Below are positions 17,644-26,692 of a stretch of DNA of 64,000 nucleotides, one piece after another. A model generated the notes under the pieces. The model searched no databases and was not told the DNA's origin. It saw nothing but the letters and a program-made list of their open reading frames with translations. Each line of letters opens with the position of its first letter. Positions within the stretch are counted from its first letter, which is position 1. The position numbers and the translations under genes are program-made. Origin of the DNA: Pseudomonadota bacterium (GTDB taxonomy: Bacteria > Desulfobacterota > Desulfobulbia > Desulfobulbales > Desulfocapsaceae); contig JAHIUA010000068.1 in assembly GCA_018817385.1 (NCBI GenBank), positions 101,067 through 165,066 on the forward strand, given 5' to 3'.

Positions 17644-18794
17644 CAGCCAGTAAGCATCAATCAAGGCTGGTGGTGAAGCAGCATTTTTACACCTTTGCCG
17701 AGCCTCCAAGGCAGATGCTTCTCGAAAGCGGGGCCAGGCTGGGACCAGTGACCATTGCCTATGAAACCTATGGACAACTGAGTGCAACCAGAGACAATGT
17801 CATCTTGGTCACCCATGCCTTTTCCGGCGACTCGCATGTTGCCGGTTATCTGGCCACGGATAAAGAGGGAGCCAAGCCCGGCTGGTGGGATTCCCTGGTC
17901 GGACCAGGAAAGGGCATCAACACTGATAGATATTTTGTCATCTGTTCCAATATTCTTGGCAGCTGCATGGGTTCCACAGGACCTTCCTCCATCAACCCTG
18001 CAACCAACAAACCCTTCGGCCTGGACTTTCCCATGGTCACCATCGGTGATATGGTGGACGCGCAGAAGGCTTTGTTGGATCATCTGCAGATCAAAAGCTT
18101 GCTGGCCGTGGTCGGGGGATCGGTTGGCGGTATGCAGGTTCTTGAGTGGTGCATCCGCTACCCGAAGATGGTTCGCTCGGCCGTCCCTCTGGCTACGACC
18201 ATGCGTCACTCGGCATTGGCAATTGCCTTTAATGAAGTGGCTCGTCAGTCAATCATGGCCGATCCCAACTGGAACCAGGGGGACTACTATGGAAAAAAAG
18301 GCCCTGACCTGGGTCTGGCCATTGCCAGGATGATCGGTCATGTAACCTACCTCTCGGACGAAGCCATGCGGCAGAAATTTGGCCGTCGCCTGCAGAACAA
18401 AAAAGATTTTTCTTTTGGGTTTGATGCGGATTTTCAGGTGGAAAGTTATCTCCGCTATCAGGGCTCAAAATTCGTCCGCCGCTTTGATGCAAATTCCCTC
18501 CTCTATATTACCAAGGCCGCCGACTATTTTGATCTGGTTGACAACCTGACCACCAGTGAATCCATTCGGGACCTGTCCGACGCTGCAATCAAATTTCTGG
18601 TTATCTCATATACCTCAGATTGGCTTTATCCCACATACCAGTCAAGAGAACTGGTCCAGGCCCTGAAACGATGCGGTCAGGATGTGAGCTTCTGTGAAAT
18701 TAAAGCAGACTGCGGCCATGACGCCTTTTTGATCCCTGACAAACGCTTGAGTGATCTTATTCGCGGCTTTTTAAAAGGTGTGGCCAATGACTGA
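17640..18794 (+). CDS. metX: homoserine O-acetyltransferase
   Basis: Alpha/beta-hydrolase fold enzyme that activates homoserine, feeding MetY. The 384 residues contain the nucleophile elbow GGSVGGMQVLEW (Ser161), the oxyanion-side HAFSGDSHVAGY, the aspartate in SYTSDWLYPTYQ and the histidine in DCGHDAFLI. It begins inside the metY stop (ATGA overlap) and runs into metW, forming a tight metY-metX-metW operon. Whether the acyl donor is acetyl- or succinyl-CoA cannot be settled by eye; linkage to MetY favours acetyl. Confidence 0.95.
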   Translation: MTASKHQSRLVVKQHFYTFAEPPRQMLLESGARLGPVTIAYETYGQLSATRDNVILVTHAFSGDSHVAGYLATDKEGAKPGWWDSLVGPGKGINTDRYFVICSNILGSCMGSTGPSSINPATNKPFGLDFPMVTIGDMVDAQKALLDHLQIKSLLAVVGGSVGGMQVLEWCIRYPKMVRSAVPLATTMRHSALAIAFNEVARQSIMADPNWNQGDYYGKKGPDLGLAIARMIGHVTYLSDEAMRQKFGRRLQNKKDFSFGFDADFQVESYLRYQGSKFVRRFDANSLLYITKAADYFDLVDNLTTSESIRDLSDAAIKFLVISYTSDWLYPTYQSRELVQALKRCGQDVSFCEIKADCGHDAFLIPDKRLSDLIRGFLKGVAND

Positions 18795-19419
18795 GGGAAT
18801 GCGTTTTGACCTCCAGATCATTGCCTCTTGGATAGAACCGGAGTCAAGCGTTCTCGATCTTGGCTGTGGTAGCGGCACCCTGCTCTCCTGGCTGAAAAAA
18901 CATAAAAATATCCACGGAACCGGCATTGAACAGGACCAAGAAAAGGCTGCTGACTGTATTGCTCGTGGCCTTACAGTCTTACAGGGCGATCTGAGCGTGG
19001 AGGTGCAGGACTATCCAGACAACAGCTTTGACTATGTTATTCTCAGCCAGACACTGCAGCAGGTCTATGAACCGGCAAGCCTTCTGAGCATGCTTGCCCG
19101 AATCGGTAAACGTGTCATTGTCAGCTTTCCCAATTTCAGTCACTACACAATTCGGATGCAACTCTTAATCAGGGGACAGGCGCCAAAAAATGAACAACTT
19201 CCCTACTCCTGGTATGACACGCCTAATATCCGTGTCATCACCCTGGAGGATTTCAGAAGGTTTTCCCGCGAGGTGGGATACAGGATCATCAAAGAAGTGG
19301 CCATCAACACCCATCACCATGACAAGCAGGGCCATATCGTCCACTGGCTGACTAACCTGCGGGCCACCTATGGAATTTTCCTCATAGAAAAGCGGACCTT
19401 AGAAAAAGATCAGTATTGA
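18787..19419 (+). CDS. metW: methionine biosynthesis protein MetW
   Basis: MetW is a class I methyltransferase-fold protein genetically and physically tied to MetX in many bacteria, thought to be needed for MetX activity. The sequence carries SSVLDLGCGSGTLLSWL and GIEQDQEKA (SAM motif I and II), DYVILSQTLQQV, and the MetW-typical GRRVIVSFPNF-like stretch (KRVIVSFPNFSHYTIRMQL). A GTG at 18778 is possible. ATG 18787 is favoured because AAAAGG stands 8 bases before it and it overlaps the metX stop. Length from there is 210 residues. Confidence 0.93.
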   Translation: MTEGMRFDLQIIASWIEPESSVLDLGCGSGTLLSWLKKHKNIHGTGIEQDQEKAADCIARGLTVLQGDLSVEVQDYPDNSFDYVILSQTLQQVYEPASLLSMLARIGKRVIVSFPNFSHYTIRMQLLIRGQAPKNEQLPYSWYDTPNIRVITLEDFRRFSREVGYRIIKEVAINTHHHDKQGHIVHWLTNLRATYGIFLIEKRTLEKDQY

Positions 19420-19432
19420 AACAAATACAGCT

Positions 19433-20632
19433 ATGAACAAAAGGAGATACATCAAGGTTGGATGGCTGGTCGATGGCAGCGGTAGAGCAATACAGGAACA
19501 AATGTTGCTGACCGTAAAGAATGGCGTCTTTACAGATATTGACAGATATGAAGAGCCTAATGGGCTGGACCCTGCAATAGTAACAGATCTGTCCCTGTGC
19601 ACCATCCTCCCCCCTTTCGTCGACTGCCACGTCCATCTCTGTATGTCAGGCACTACAGACCAGGATGCCAGGAAGCAGCAGCTCACTGCCGACTATGCCG
19701 CCATTCGTCCCCGCATCGCAGAGCACCTACATGATCACTTTTCTCACGGCGTCCTTGCCATTCGTGATGGAGGAGATCGCCAGGGACACGCCCTTCGCTA
19801 CAAAAACGAAACAGTTGCGGCCAGAAAAGAACCGCTGATTTTGCAAGTAGCGGGAAGAGCGTGGCACAAGAAAGGTCGATACGGTGCCCTGATCGGACGC
19901 TATTGCCAAAACAACGAATCTCTCTCTTCTGCCTTTTCTCGAGAAAACGATTCTATTGACCATGTCAAACTGGTCAATTCCGGTCTCAACAGTCTGAGAG
20001 TGTTTGGCCACCAGACTTCCCCGCAATTTTCAGCTGATGAAATAAGAGAGCTCATTATCCAGGCCCATTTGAGAGGGAAAAAGGTAATGGTCCATGCCAA
20101 CGGCCAGCTTCCTGTCCGTCTGGCTCTGGAAGCTGGATGTGATTCCATAGAACATGGCTTTTTTATGGGCAGAGATAATCTGAAACTCATGGCTGAAATG
20201 AAGACAACCTGGGTTCCGACAGCCTTTACCATGAAGAGTTACGCCGATACTCTTGAACCGCACGATACCCAGATAGAAAGAAGCGTTGTGGAAAAGAACC
20301 TGCAGCATCAGCTCAAACAGATCTCCTTAGCCCGGGACTTTGGGGTTCCCATCGCCCTGGGAACAGATGCAGGAAGCAAAGGTGTCCTTCACGGAGAATC
20401 AGTTGGAGAAGAGTTGAAGCTGTTGATGAAGGCCGGTTGTTCAATGCCGGAGGCGGTACGCTGCGCAACCTGCAATGGTGCGAAACTGCTTGGCATAGAA
20501 GAGATTGGACTGATCGCCAAAGGCAAACCTGCCAATTTTCTGGTTATCAGGGCAACGCCTGCAATGCTTCCTGAAAAATTTTCTTTCCTTGAAGCGATTT
20601 ATCTGGATGGCAGGCCATACAACATGGAATAA
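19433..20632 (+). CDS. metal-dependent amidohydrolase
   Basis: A 399-residue amidohydrolase-superfamily protein. The first metal ligands are His66 and His68 in DCHVHLCMSG. The likely bridging Lys is in DHVKLVNSG (about 182), followed by VMVHANGQLPVRLALEAG, SIEHGFFMG and the terminal Asp in ALGTDAGSKG. C-terminal GLIAKGKPANFLVI is the usual beta-sandwich closing strand. This set resembles the imidazolonepropionase/Xaa-Pro dipeptidase-like (Sgx9260) group rather than dihydroorotase or urease. The substrate is unknown. It follows metW by 13 bases, so it may be co-transcribed, but a link to methionine metabolism is only contextual. Confidence 0.82.
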   Translation: MNKRRYIKVGWLVDGSGRAIQEQMLLTVKNGVFTDIDRYEEPNGLDPAIVTDLSLCTILPPFVDCHVHLCMSGTTDQDARKQQLTADYAAIRPRIAEHLHDHFSHGVLAIRDGGDRQGHALRYKNETVAARKEPLILQVAGRAWHKKGRYGALIGRYCQNNESLSSAFSRENDSIDHVKLVNSGLNSLRVFGHQTSPQFSADEIRELIIQAHLRGKKVMVHANGQLPVRLALEAGCDSIEHGFFMGRDNLKLMAEMKTTWVPTAFTMKSYADTLEPHDTQIERSVVEKNLQHQLKQISLARDFGVPIALGTDAGSKGVLHGESVGEELKLLMKAGCSMPEAVRCATCNGAKLLGIEEIGLIAKGKPANFLVIRATPAMLPEKFSFLEAIYLDGRPYNME

Positions 20633-21144
20633 TTCTTCTCGATGTGATTACTTGCCCCTTTTGAAGAAGTCACAGAGGGATGTCCTGTGAAGAGGGGCTG
20701 AAATTGAGGGATTAGACTTCCCTTTAAAGGGTTACCATGGTATACTCACTGCAGTTTTGTTATCACTGCTCCAAAAAAATCCGACAAACTAACAGGGCAT
20801 GTCGCAATATGTTATTGCTTTGATTTCTGCAACAGATCAAAGTGGATGGTGATGATGAAAAAACTGCTGACTTGCCTTGTTTTCTGACAGTTTCGTCTTA
20901 CTTTCCCAATTGACAGATTTAAAAAATCATTGTGCTAATCTGAGTGAGAATTCTGATATCAGGATACCAACTTTTAACCCCGACTTGTATCTTTCCGGTC
21001 TAGAGTTAATCAGTTCTATTCCCATTTCACCTGCAATCCGGCAGTACTAATCACCCTTGAACCAGTGGTGCGTCATTACCGCACACGGCACATATAATTG
21101 TTTCATTCTCCGCAAGAGGAAAATGGAGCCGATAAGGAGTTATC
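20633..21144. other. 512-bp intergenic region upstream of the DEAD-box helicase
   Basis: No convincing ORF. An imperfect inverted repeat (GCCCCTTTTGAAG near 20655, GAAGAGGGGC near 20689) could form a weak hairpin after the amidohydrolase. The length is compatible with a long 5' leader, as seen in front of cold-regulated helicase genes elsewhere, but nothing here proves it. Confidence 0.4.
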
Positions 21145-22449
21145 ATGAGTTTTACCCAGTTTAATTTTTCATCACAGATTGTCACCAATATCCGTAATTG
21201 CGGTTATGAGCAGCCCACTCCCATCCAGGAAAAGGCCATTCCCAAGGTCTTGAGCGGCAGCGATCTTCTGGGGTTGGCTCAGACCGGAACCGGTAAAACT
21301 GCAGCCTTCGCCCTTCCCATTATTCAACGATTAAGTAAAGGTCCACGCGGCAAGGTTCGCGCCCTGGTGGTAGCGCCAACGAGAGAATTGGCTGAACAGA
21401 TTAACCAGAGTTTTCTGGATCTCTCCGTAGGTACCGGACTGCGAACGGTTACGGTATATGGTGGAGTCGGCAAGGGGAATCAATTGCAACAGTTCAAACG
21501 CGGGGTCGAGGTAGTCGTTGCCTGCCCAGGCCGCCTCCTTGATCATTTAAACAGCCAGGACCTCAATCTCAACAAGGTGGACATTCTGGTCCTTGATGAG
21601 GCGGATCAAATGTTTGACATGGGATTTTTCCCCGATATTCGTCGTATTCTCAAATACCTCCCCAAGCATCGTCAGACCTTGCTCTTTTCTGCCACCATGC
21701 CTGAAGATATCCGGAAACTTGCCGATGAAACACTTACCCATCCGGAAGAGGTGCGAATTAACCTCGAACAACCACTTAATTTGATCAGTCAAGTGCTCCA
21801 CCCAGTAACGAAACCACAAAAGACAGCTCTGCTCCTTCATCTTCTTAAAGAAACAAATGACGGTTCAACCCTGGTCTTTACCCGTACGAAATACGGCGCA
21901 AAAAAACTGGCCAAAAAATTAGTCACTACAGGGTACAAGGCTACAGATCTCCAAGGGAATATGTCGCAGAATCAACGACAACGTGCGCTCACTGGTTTTC
22001 GTGACGGTGATTTCACCATACTGGTAGCCACCGATATCGCAGCCCGCGGCATTGATGTCTCCCTGGTAGGTCAGGTGATCAATTTTGACCTGCCTTCGAC
22101 GGCCGAGGCCTACACCCATCGGATCGGTCGTACCGGACGCGCTCAGCGTAGCGGCCGCGCGGTAAGCTTTGTCTGTCATGATGACCAGCCTATGGTTAAG
22201 GCCATAGAACGATTGCAAGGAAAATCCATCGAACGGCTTACCATTACCGGTTTTGCCATGGATGCGGAAGCGGATCAGCTGGAAGCACCACGTAAACAGA
22301 CCCCTCGACGCAGCACAAGGAAAAAGACCATCGCAGCTCCTCGTTCAGGTCAACAGACACGCTCAGGGGGCAAGGAAAAGAGCAACAAGCCTAAATCGAA
22401 ACCCCGCCGCGCTGGTAATATCTTCGGTCTCGGGAGTGGAAACAAATAG
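21145..22449 (+). CDS. DEAD-box ATP-dependent RNA helicase, RhlE-like
   Basis: Unwinds RNA in ribosome assembly or mRNA decay. 434 residues with every core motif: Q-motif GYEQPTPIQEKAI, motif I AQTGTGKTAAF, Ia PTRELAEQ, II LDEADQMFDMGF, III SATMP, IV-V VFTRTKYGAKKLAKKL and VATDIAARGIDV, VI HRIGRTGRA. From about 370 the tail is rich in Lys/Arg (RKQTPRRSTRKK, KPKSKPRRAG), the RNA-binding extension of RhlE-type enzymes. Start ATG has a strong TAAGGAG site 5 bases upstream. It stands alone, flanked by 400-500-bp gaps. Confidence 0.95.
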   Translation: MSFTQFNFSSQIVTNIRNCGYEQPTPIQEKAIPKVLSGSDLLGLAQTGTGKTAAFALPIIQRLSKGPRGKVRALVVAPTRELAEQINQSFLDLSVGTGLRTVTVYGGVGKGNQLQQFKRGVEVVVACPGRLLDHLNSQDLNLNKVDILVLDEADQMFDMGFFPDIRRILKYLPKHRQTLLFSATMPEDIRKLADETLTHPEEVRINLEQPLNLISQVLHPVTKPQKTALLLHLLKETNDGSTLVFTRTKYGAKKLAKKLVTTGYKATDLQGNMSQNQRQRALTGFRDGDFTILVATDIAARGIDVSLVGQVINFDLPSTAEAYTHRIGRTGRAQRSGRAVSFVCHDDQPMVKAIERLQGKSIERLTITGFAMDAEADQLEAPRKQTPRRSTRKKTIAAPRSGQQTRSGGKEKSNKPKSKPRRAGNIFGLGSGNK

Positions 22450-22868
22450 ACGGTAGCGGTTTGTTCATGCATGCAATCCCTTCAGGGAGGAGATTGCAGG
22501 GGCACCCAAGGGAACACCTGCATCTTCTCTTAAAAGGTATCATTTTTACAAAGAATCCCTCGCTTCCTTCAGTGGTTGCGGCGAAAAATACAATGAACTA
22601 CCCGGTAGCACTCCATCTTCGTCCATTCAAGTCTTCTCGAAGAGCACGAGTATGCTTCGAAGGTCTGACTGAACGAATATAAAGCAGTGTCAAACAGTTA
22701 CAGAGCAATAGTTCGCCAATTATCAGGCATTACCTGAACAGGTATGATAAAATTAAGTGTAAAACAACAAAGGATGTCTGTCCGACCTACGCTGTCTAGC
22801 TCTAACAGCAAACCATACCTTCTCTGTAACCAGTATTCCTTTGCCTGAGTGGAGCCCCCGTTATAAAA
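22450..22868. other. 419-bp intergenic region
   Basis: Between the helicase and the pseudouridine synthase fusion. A short frame at 22461-22682 has no ribosome site and no recognisable composition, and is not called. The sequence GTCTGTCCGACCTA near 22773 distantly recalls the MITE end but has no partner. No other structure seen. Confidence 0.4.
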
Positions 22869-24398
22869 ATGGTAGTCCTCTATCGTGATGAAAAATGGCT
22901 GGTGGTGAATAAGCCATCAGGCCTCTCCACCCACCGCGCTCATGAAGGTGATCTGGGCGTGGTGGAGTGGCTGCACCTGTACCATGACCTCCCGGTCCAT
23001 ATCTGTTCTCGACTGGACAAGGGGACCAGCGGTGTGCTGGTCTTTGCGCTGACTGCAGAGGCTGCTGCCGAGGCCCAGGCGATTCACGAAGAGGACAAAT
23101 CAGAAAAGACCTATTTTTTCATAGCCAACAAGAGTTCTCATACCTCCTGGATCTGTTCCCAGCCCCTGGAGAACAAACCCTGCGAGACCCATTTCAACAA
23201 GGTAAGGGAAGGGACTGTCTATGCCCTGTATCAGGCCGTAATCCATCGTGGAAGAACGCACCAGATAAGACGGCATGCAGCCGCATCGCATATTCCGCTT
23301 CTTGGAGATGAGGAGTATGGTGGTCCGATATTTCCCAGGCTGTGTCTGCATTGTGGAACAGTGAATTGGCCAGGGATTGAGCATAGCCTGGAGGCCGGCC
23401 TTCCTGAGTGGTTTGCCGCCTGTCTGGACGGTCCCTCAGAAGAGGTCACAGCTCAGGCACTAGCCGAAAAACGATGGCCTTTTTTATCCTCAGTCACAAA
23501 TTGCTGCAGACTTATCCACCGTGGTGAATATGGCACGGATATAGCTATCGACAAGTATGGGGACTGGCTCTGTGTGACAGGTTTTGATGAATCCCTGTCT
23601 GCTGCCCAGCTCCTGGACGGATTGAGAACGCTGCTGGCCACCCTTTCTCGGCTCTGTTGTTGCCGTGGCGGGGTCATAAAGACCAATCGACGTGATCCCC
23701 ATAAAAACAAACTCTTTGCTGACCTGGCCGCCTGGGGTGAACCGGTTCCGGAATCTTTTGTTGTCCAGGAAAATGGTCTTCACTTTCGTGTCAGCCTCAA
23801 CCCTCATCAGCATGTTGGCCTCTTTCTCGATCAACGTGACTCCCGCAGCCGCATTTGCAGGGCCGCAAAAGGAAAGCGGGTTGCAAATCTATTTGCCTTT
23901 ACCTGTTCTTTTTCTGTCTGTTCCTTGGCTGCTGGAGCGGAAGTGGTTTTTTCTGTGGACCTGGCTGCCGGATGTCTTAACCGGGGTAAAGAAAACATCG
24001 CTATCAATCAGTTGCCGGACTTAGAAAATGGGAAGTTTGTGAAGGAAGACGTGCGTAAATGGCTGGCTAGACAATTGCGAAAAAAACATAACAAACCAGA
24101 GAGTTATATCCATTTTGATCTTGTTGTCTGCGATCCTCCGGTATTTGCCTCTGCCGGACGTGGAAACTATTTTCATGTGGAAAAAGAGTGGCCCACCCTG
24201 GCCCATGATGTCTATGAAATTCTAGGTGAAGGCGGCAAGGCCCTGTTTGCCAATAACCATCAGAACGGCCCGGAGCGCTTTTATTATAATACCTTAACAA
24301 AATTATTCCCCCAGGTTACCCGGTTCAATTCACCCTTGGATTTTCCCCAAATGCCAGGTCGGCAAGCCCATGTTCATATATATTGGTGCCAAAAATAG
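22869..24398 (+). CDS. fusion of RluA-type pseudouridine synthase and RlmI-like SAM methyltransferase
   Basis: 509 residues with two RNA-modifying halves. Residues 1-185 are RluA-like: YRDEKWLVVNKPSGLSTH, the catalytic Asp in CSRLDKGTSGVLVFA, and HRGRTHQIRRHAAASHIPLLGDEEYGG. Residues about 210-509 match RlmI/RlmK: RLIHRGEYGTDIAIDKYGDW, HVGLFLDQRDSR, NLFAFTCSFSVCSLAAGA (SAM loop, with TCS in place of the usual TGG), and VVCDPPVFA (catalytic DPP-F motif). A single enzyme could isomerise and methylate the same or nearby rRNA bases; this is inference. It appears monocistronic. ATG 22869 starts directly at the RluA first strand, so the start is credible. Confidence 0.85.
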   Translation: MVVLYRDEKWLVVNKPSGLSTHRAHEGDLGVVEWLHLYHDLPVHICSRLDKGTSGVLVFALTAEAAAEAQAIHEEDKSEKTYFFIANKSSHTSWICSQPLENKPCETHFNKVREGTVYALYQAVIHRGRTHQIRRHAAASHIPLLGDEEYGGPIFPRLCLHCGTVNWPGIEHSLEAGLPEWFAACLDGPSEEVTAQALAEKRWPFLSSVTNCCRLIHRGEYGTDIAIDKYGDWLCVTGFDESLSAAQLLDGLRTLLATLSRLCCCRGGVIKTNRRDPHKNKLFADLAAWGEPVPESFVVQENGLHFRVSLNPHQHVGLFLDQRDSRSRICRAAKGKRVANLFAFTCSFSVCSLAAGAEVVFSVDLAAGCLNRGKENIAINQLPDLENGKFVKEDVRKWLARQLRKKHNKPESYIHFDLVVCDPPVFASAGRGNYFHVEKEWPTLAHDVYEILGEGGKALFANNHQNGPERFYYNTLTKLFPQVTRFNSPLDFPQMPGRQAHVHIYWCQK

Positions 24399-24677
24399 CG
24401 GTACATGTTGTGTCAGTCTTCTTCTTATCCTGAGTGGTATCTCAAAAAAACAACACTGAATTACAGCTGATTTTTGCGTCCCAACTGCAAGAAAATTTCA
24501 CCTGACAAGCTACATTTTTCGGTCTTCTTCTGTCTTTTCCCCTTGATCATATCTCATTTCAGTACTACATTGTAATATGAGTTAGTCCTCCTATCTCCAT
24601 TTGTATTGGATAGTCAGGAAAGGCTGTTGAAAACAGAATCCATTGCACTCGACGAACATTGAACATCCCGAGAAAAG

Positions 24678-25895
24678 ATGGCTGGAGAAACCGACATGAC
24701 AACACAAAACCCCATAACCAAAATAAAAAGTAATTTTGTTTCCACCATCACTGATCGCCTTATGGAACAAGCAAGAGCTGCGGCCGCTACCCAACAGAAT
24801 CCAATTACCGTAATAGAAAAGAAGATTTCCTCTATCGTCAGCGACGAGCTTATTGAGCAGGCCCAAGTCGCTGCTGCCATGCAGACAGCTGAATATGCAA
24901 TTGGGGAACGGAGAGAATTGCTCAACGAAATAAAATCCTTATTAAAAGAAAAGGATGCCGTTCTTGTTGCCCATTTTTATACGTCATCTGATCTGCAACA
25001 GCTTGCAGAAGAAACAGGCGGCTGTGTTGCCGACTCTCTGGAAATGGCCAGATTTGGTGCTGAACATCCCGCAACGACTCTGGTGGTGGCAGGTGTCCAA
25101 TTCATGGGGGAAACCGCTAAAATCCTTAGCCCTGAGAAACGAATTCTCATGCCCGACAAGGAAGCCACCTGCTCCTTGGATATGGGCTGTCCAATTAATC
25201 TATTCTCCGATTTCTGTGATGCCCATCCCGATCACACGGTAGTGGTCTATGCCAATACCAGCGCTGTTGTTAAAGCGAGATCTGATTGGGTGGTTACCTC
25301 GGGAATCGCTCTGCCGATCATTGAACATCTTGCAGAACAAAAGAAGAAGATCCTCTGGGCTCCAGATAGACATCTGGGTTCCTACATTCAGAAGAAAACC
25401 GGCATCGAAATGCTGATTTGGCCAGGCAGCTGCGTGGTTCATGAAAAATTCAAAGCAAGTGGAATTCAAAATCTCAAGAAACAATTCCCCGATGCCTGCG
25501 TATTAGTCCATCCGGAATCACCCGAAGAAGTTATCGCACTCGCGGATGTAGTCGGATCGACATCTGCTTTGATCAAGGCAAGCATAACAAGTAAGGCAAA
25601 ACAATTCATCGTCGTCACAGAACCAGGTATTTTTTATACGATGAAACAGGCATCACCGGAGAAAGTTTTCCTGGAAGCCCCGACTGGAGGTATCGGTGGC
25701 ACCTGTGGAAGCTGTATGCGTTGTCCCTGGATGGCCATGAATGGATTACGAAACCTGGCAGAGACCTTGAAAACCGGAAGCAATGAGATAGTTGTTGCAG
25801 AAAGTATTCGCCGCAAGGCGGTGATTCCACTCAAGCGCATGATGGATTTTGCAAGAGACAGGGGTATTGCCATGAAAGGAAAAGGGAATGCCTGA
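24678..25895 (+). CDS. nadA: quinolinate synthase with duplicated N-terminal extension
   Basis: Makes quinolinate from iminoaspartate and DHAP using an oxygen-sensitive 4Fe-4S cluster, for NAD synthesis. The catalytic part starts near residue 80 ([27 protein letters not shown]). It contains the cluster cysteines in [22 protein letters not shown] and [15 protein letters not shown], plus [10 protein letters not shown] and [11 protein letters not shown]. At 405 residues it is ~70 longer than usual because of two ~30-residue imperfect repeats before the first strand. ATG 24696 (with GGAG upstream) is an alternative start that keeps both repeats. A hairpin terminator follows. nadB and nadC are not in the window. 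Confidence 0.95.
   Translation: MAGETDMTTQNPITKIKSNFVSTITDRLMEQARAAAATQQNPITVIEKKISSIVSDELIEQAQVAAAMQTAEYAIGERRELLNEIKSLLKEKDAVLVAHFYTSSDLQQLAEETGGCVADSLEMARFGAEHPATTLVVAGVQFMGETAKILSPEKRILMPDKEATCSLDMGCPINLFSDFCDAHPDHTVVVYANTSAVVKARSDWVVTSGIALPIIEHLAEQKKKILWAPDRHLGSYIQKKTGIEMLIWPGSCVVHEKFKASGIQNLKKQFPDACVLVHPESPEEVIALADVVGSTSALIKASITSKAKQFIVVTEPGIFYTMKQASPEKVFLEAPTGGIGGTCGSCMRCPWMAMNGLRNLAETLKTGSNEIVVAESIRRKAVIPLKRMMDFARDRGIAMKGKGNA
24705..24884 (+). repeat. two 90-bp (30-codon) imperfect tandem repeats inside nadA
   Basis: Residues 10-39 ([18 protein letters not shown]...) and 40-69 ([18 protein letters not shown]...) agree at 16 of 30 positions, both ending LxEQA..AAA.Q. Predicted as amphipathic helices by eye. 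Confidence 0.8.
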
Positions 25896-25958
25896 TTTGT
25901 CGCCAGGGCCACAGATAAAATGATTACATTTTGAGCTGTTGACTCTGTTCCGAAAAGA

Positions 25959-26029
25959 AGATGTAAGGTAAAAAGAGGGATAGTCTTTCTTACAGAGAAT
26001 TCCCTCTTTTTTAACTCCTTGTTACATCT
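25959..26029 (+). terminator. large hairpin terminator after nadA
   Basis: Inner stem AAAAGAGGGA (25971-25980) pairs with TCCCTCTTTT (26001-26010), followed by TT. An outer stem AGATGTAA (25959-25966) pairs with TTACATCT (26022-26029). It can also end the minus-strand transcript of the small gene at 26064-26177, since it lies just beyond that stop. Confidence 0.75.
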
Positions 26030-26063
26030 ACCAAAGAAGAAAAGTTTCGACCTTAATCTATCA

Positions 26064-26177
26064 CTACTTTTTACCCCGTCGAAATAATCGTTTGATACCC
26101 TCGCAAACGATGCTGATGACCACAAAGCCAACAGTGCCAAGAAGTACCCAGCCAAGATAATCGGATGCACCATTCAA
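26064..26177 (-). CDS. 37-residue single-pass membrane miniprotein, paralogue of 26693-26836
   Basis: A TTG-initiated frame preceded by GGGAGGG 7 bases upstream. The protein begins LNGASDYLGWVLLGTVGF, continues with VVISIVCEG, and ends IKRLFRRGKK: a short polar N-terminus, one hydrophobic helix of ~18 residues and a basic C-tail. It aligns without gaps to the 47-residue protein encoded 516 bases away: LG-V-L---GF--IS-V---IK-L-R--KK is common to both. The likely topology is N-out/C-in. Function unknown; comparable tiny proteins act as regulators of membrane complexes or as toxins, but neither is shown. A MITE copy abuts its ribosome site. Confidence 0.6.
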   Translation of the reverse strand: MNGASDYLGWVLLGTVGFVVISIVCEGIKRLFRRGKK

Positions 26178-26190
26178 CGGTTAACCCTCC

Positions 26191-26358
26191 CTAGGAGCCT
26201 GTCGGACTTAGACATAAATCTGCTGCAAATTTGACAAATCGGCCCATATTGCCATGGCTTTTCGTTAAATAGACCTACTATTCGCCTCAAATCCATGAAA
26301 ATCTGGTCTCGATTCCTCTAATTTTCGCTACGATTCTCTAAATCCGACAGACTCCTAG
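26191..26358 (-). repeat. MITE-like element, copy B (168 bp, inverted orientation)
   Basis: The best-preserved copy: ends CTAGGAGCCTGTCGGACTTA and, reverse complemented, CTAGGAGTCTGTCGGATTTA. Read on the minus strand it carries an uninterrupted frame MDLRRIVGLFNEKPWQYG, then PICQICSRFMSKSDRLLG, with a CxxC motif, running out of the element. The left end lies directly on the GGGAGGG ribosome site of the small gene at 26064-26177. Confidence 0.9.
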
Positions 26359-26692
26359 ATAAATTAGTTGCTTCATTCTCTCAAAACGTCTCCGCCTTCC
26401 CTCTTCTAAAACTGAAAACAGGTTCTTTATTAGCATTTCCCGCGACTGAAATCAAAGGATAAAGTGATACCATTCCTCCACGACTCGTTTGCCTTGGGGA
26501 AAGAGATTGCTGGTCAGGCTGATTTCAGCCTCCAGAATCCAGCAGGATTGACCTGTCAAGAGAGAGAGGAGGGAAAAGAGAGGGAAAACGTGCATGAAAG
26601 AGCAGAGGTTGATTGGCGTAGAACGCGACTTAGTCTGGCACAGGGAAACTCCAAACAAGGAATCCTTATACCAGACATCATATCCTACTTGA
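26359..26692. other. 334-bp spacer between the two miniprotein genes
   Basis: Beyond MITE copy B no gene is supported. A plus-strand frame at 26464-26754 is antisense to the second miniprotein and lacks a ribosome site. Confidence 0.4.

Noticed and set aside
20771..20797. AATCCGACAAACT, similar to a MITE right end
   Set aside because: No matching left end within 300 bases and no shared interior.
22770..22795. GTCTGTCCGACCTA resembling a MITE left end
   Set aside because: Only ~10 bases match and no inverted partner was found.
25634..26173. 179-codon minus-strand frame antisense to nadA
   Set aside because: Overlaps the conserved NadA coding sequence. Its 5' part merely shares bases with the 37-residue miniprotein in another frame.
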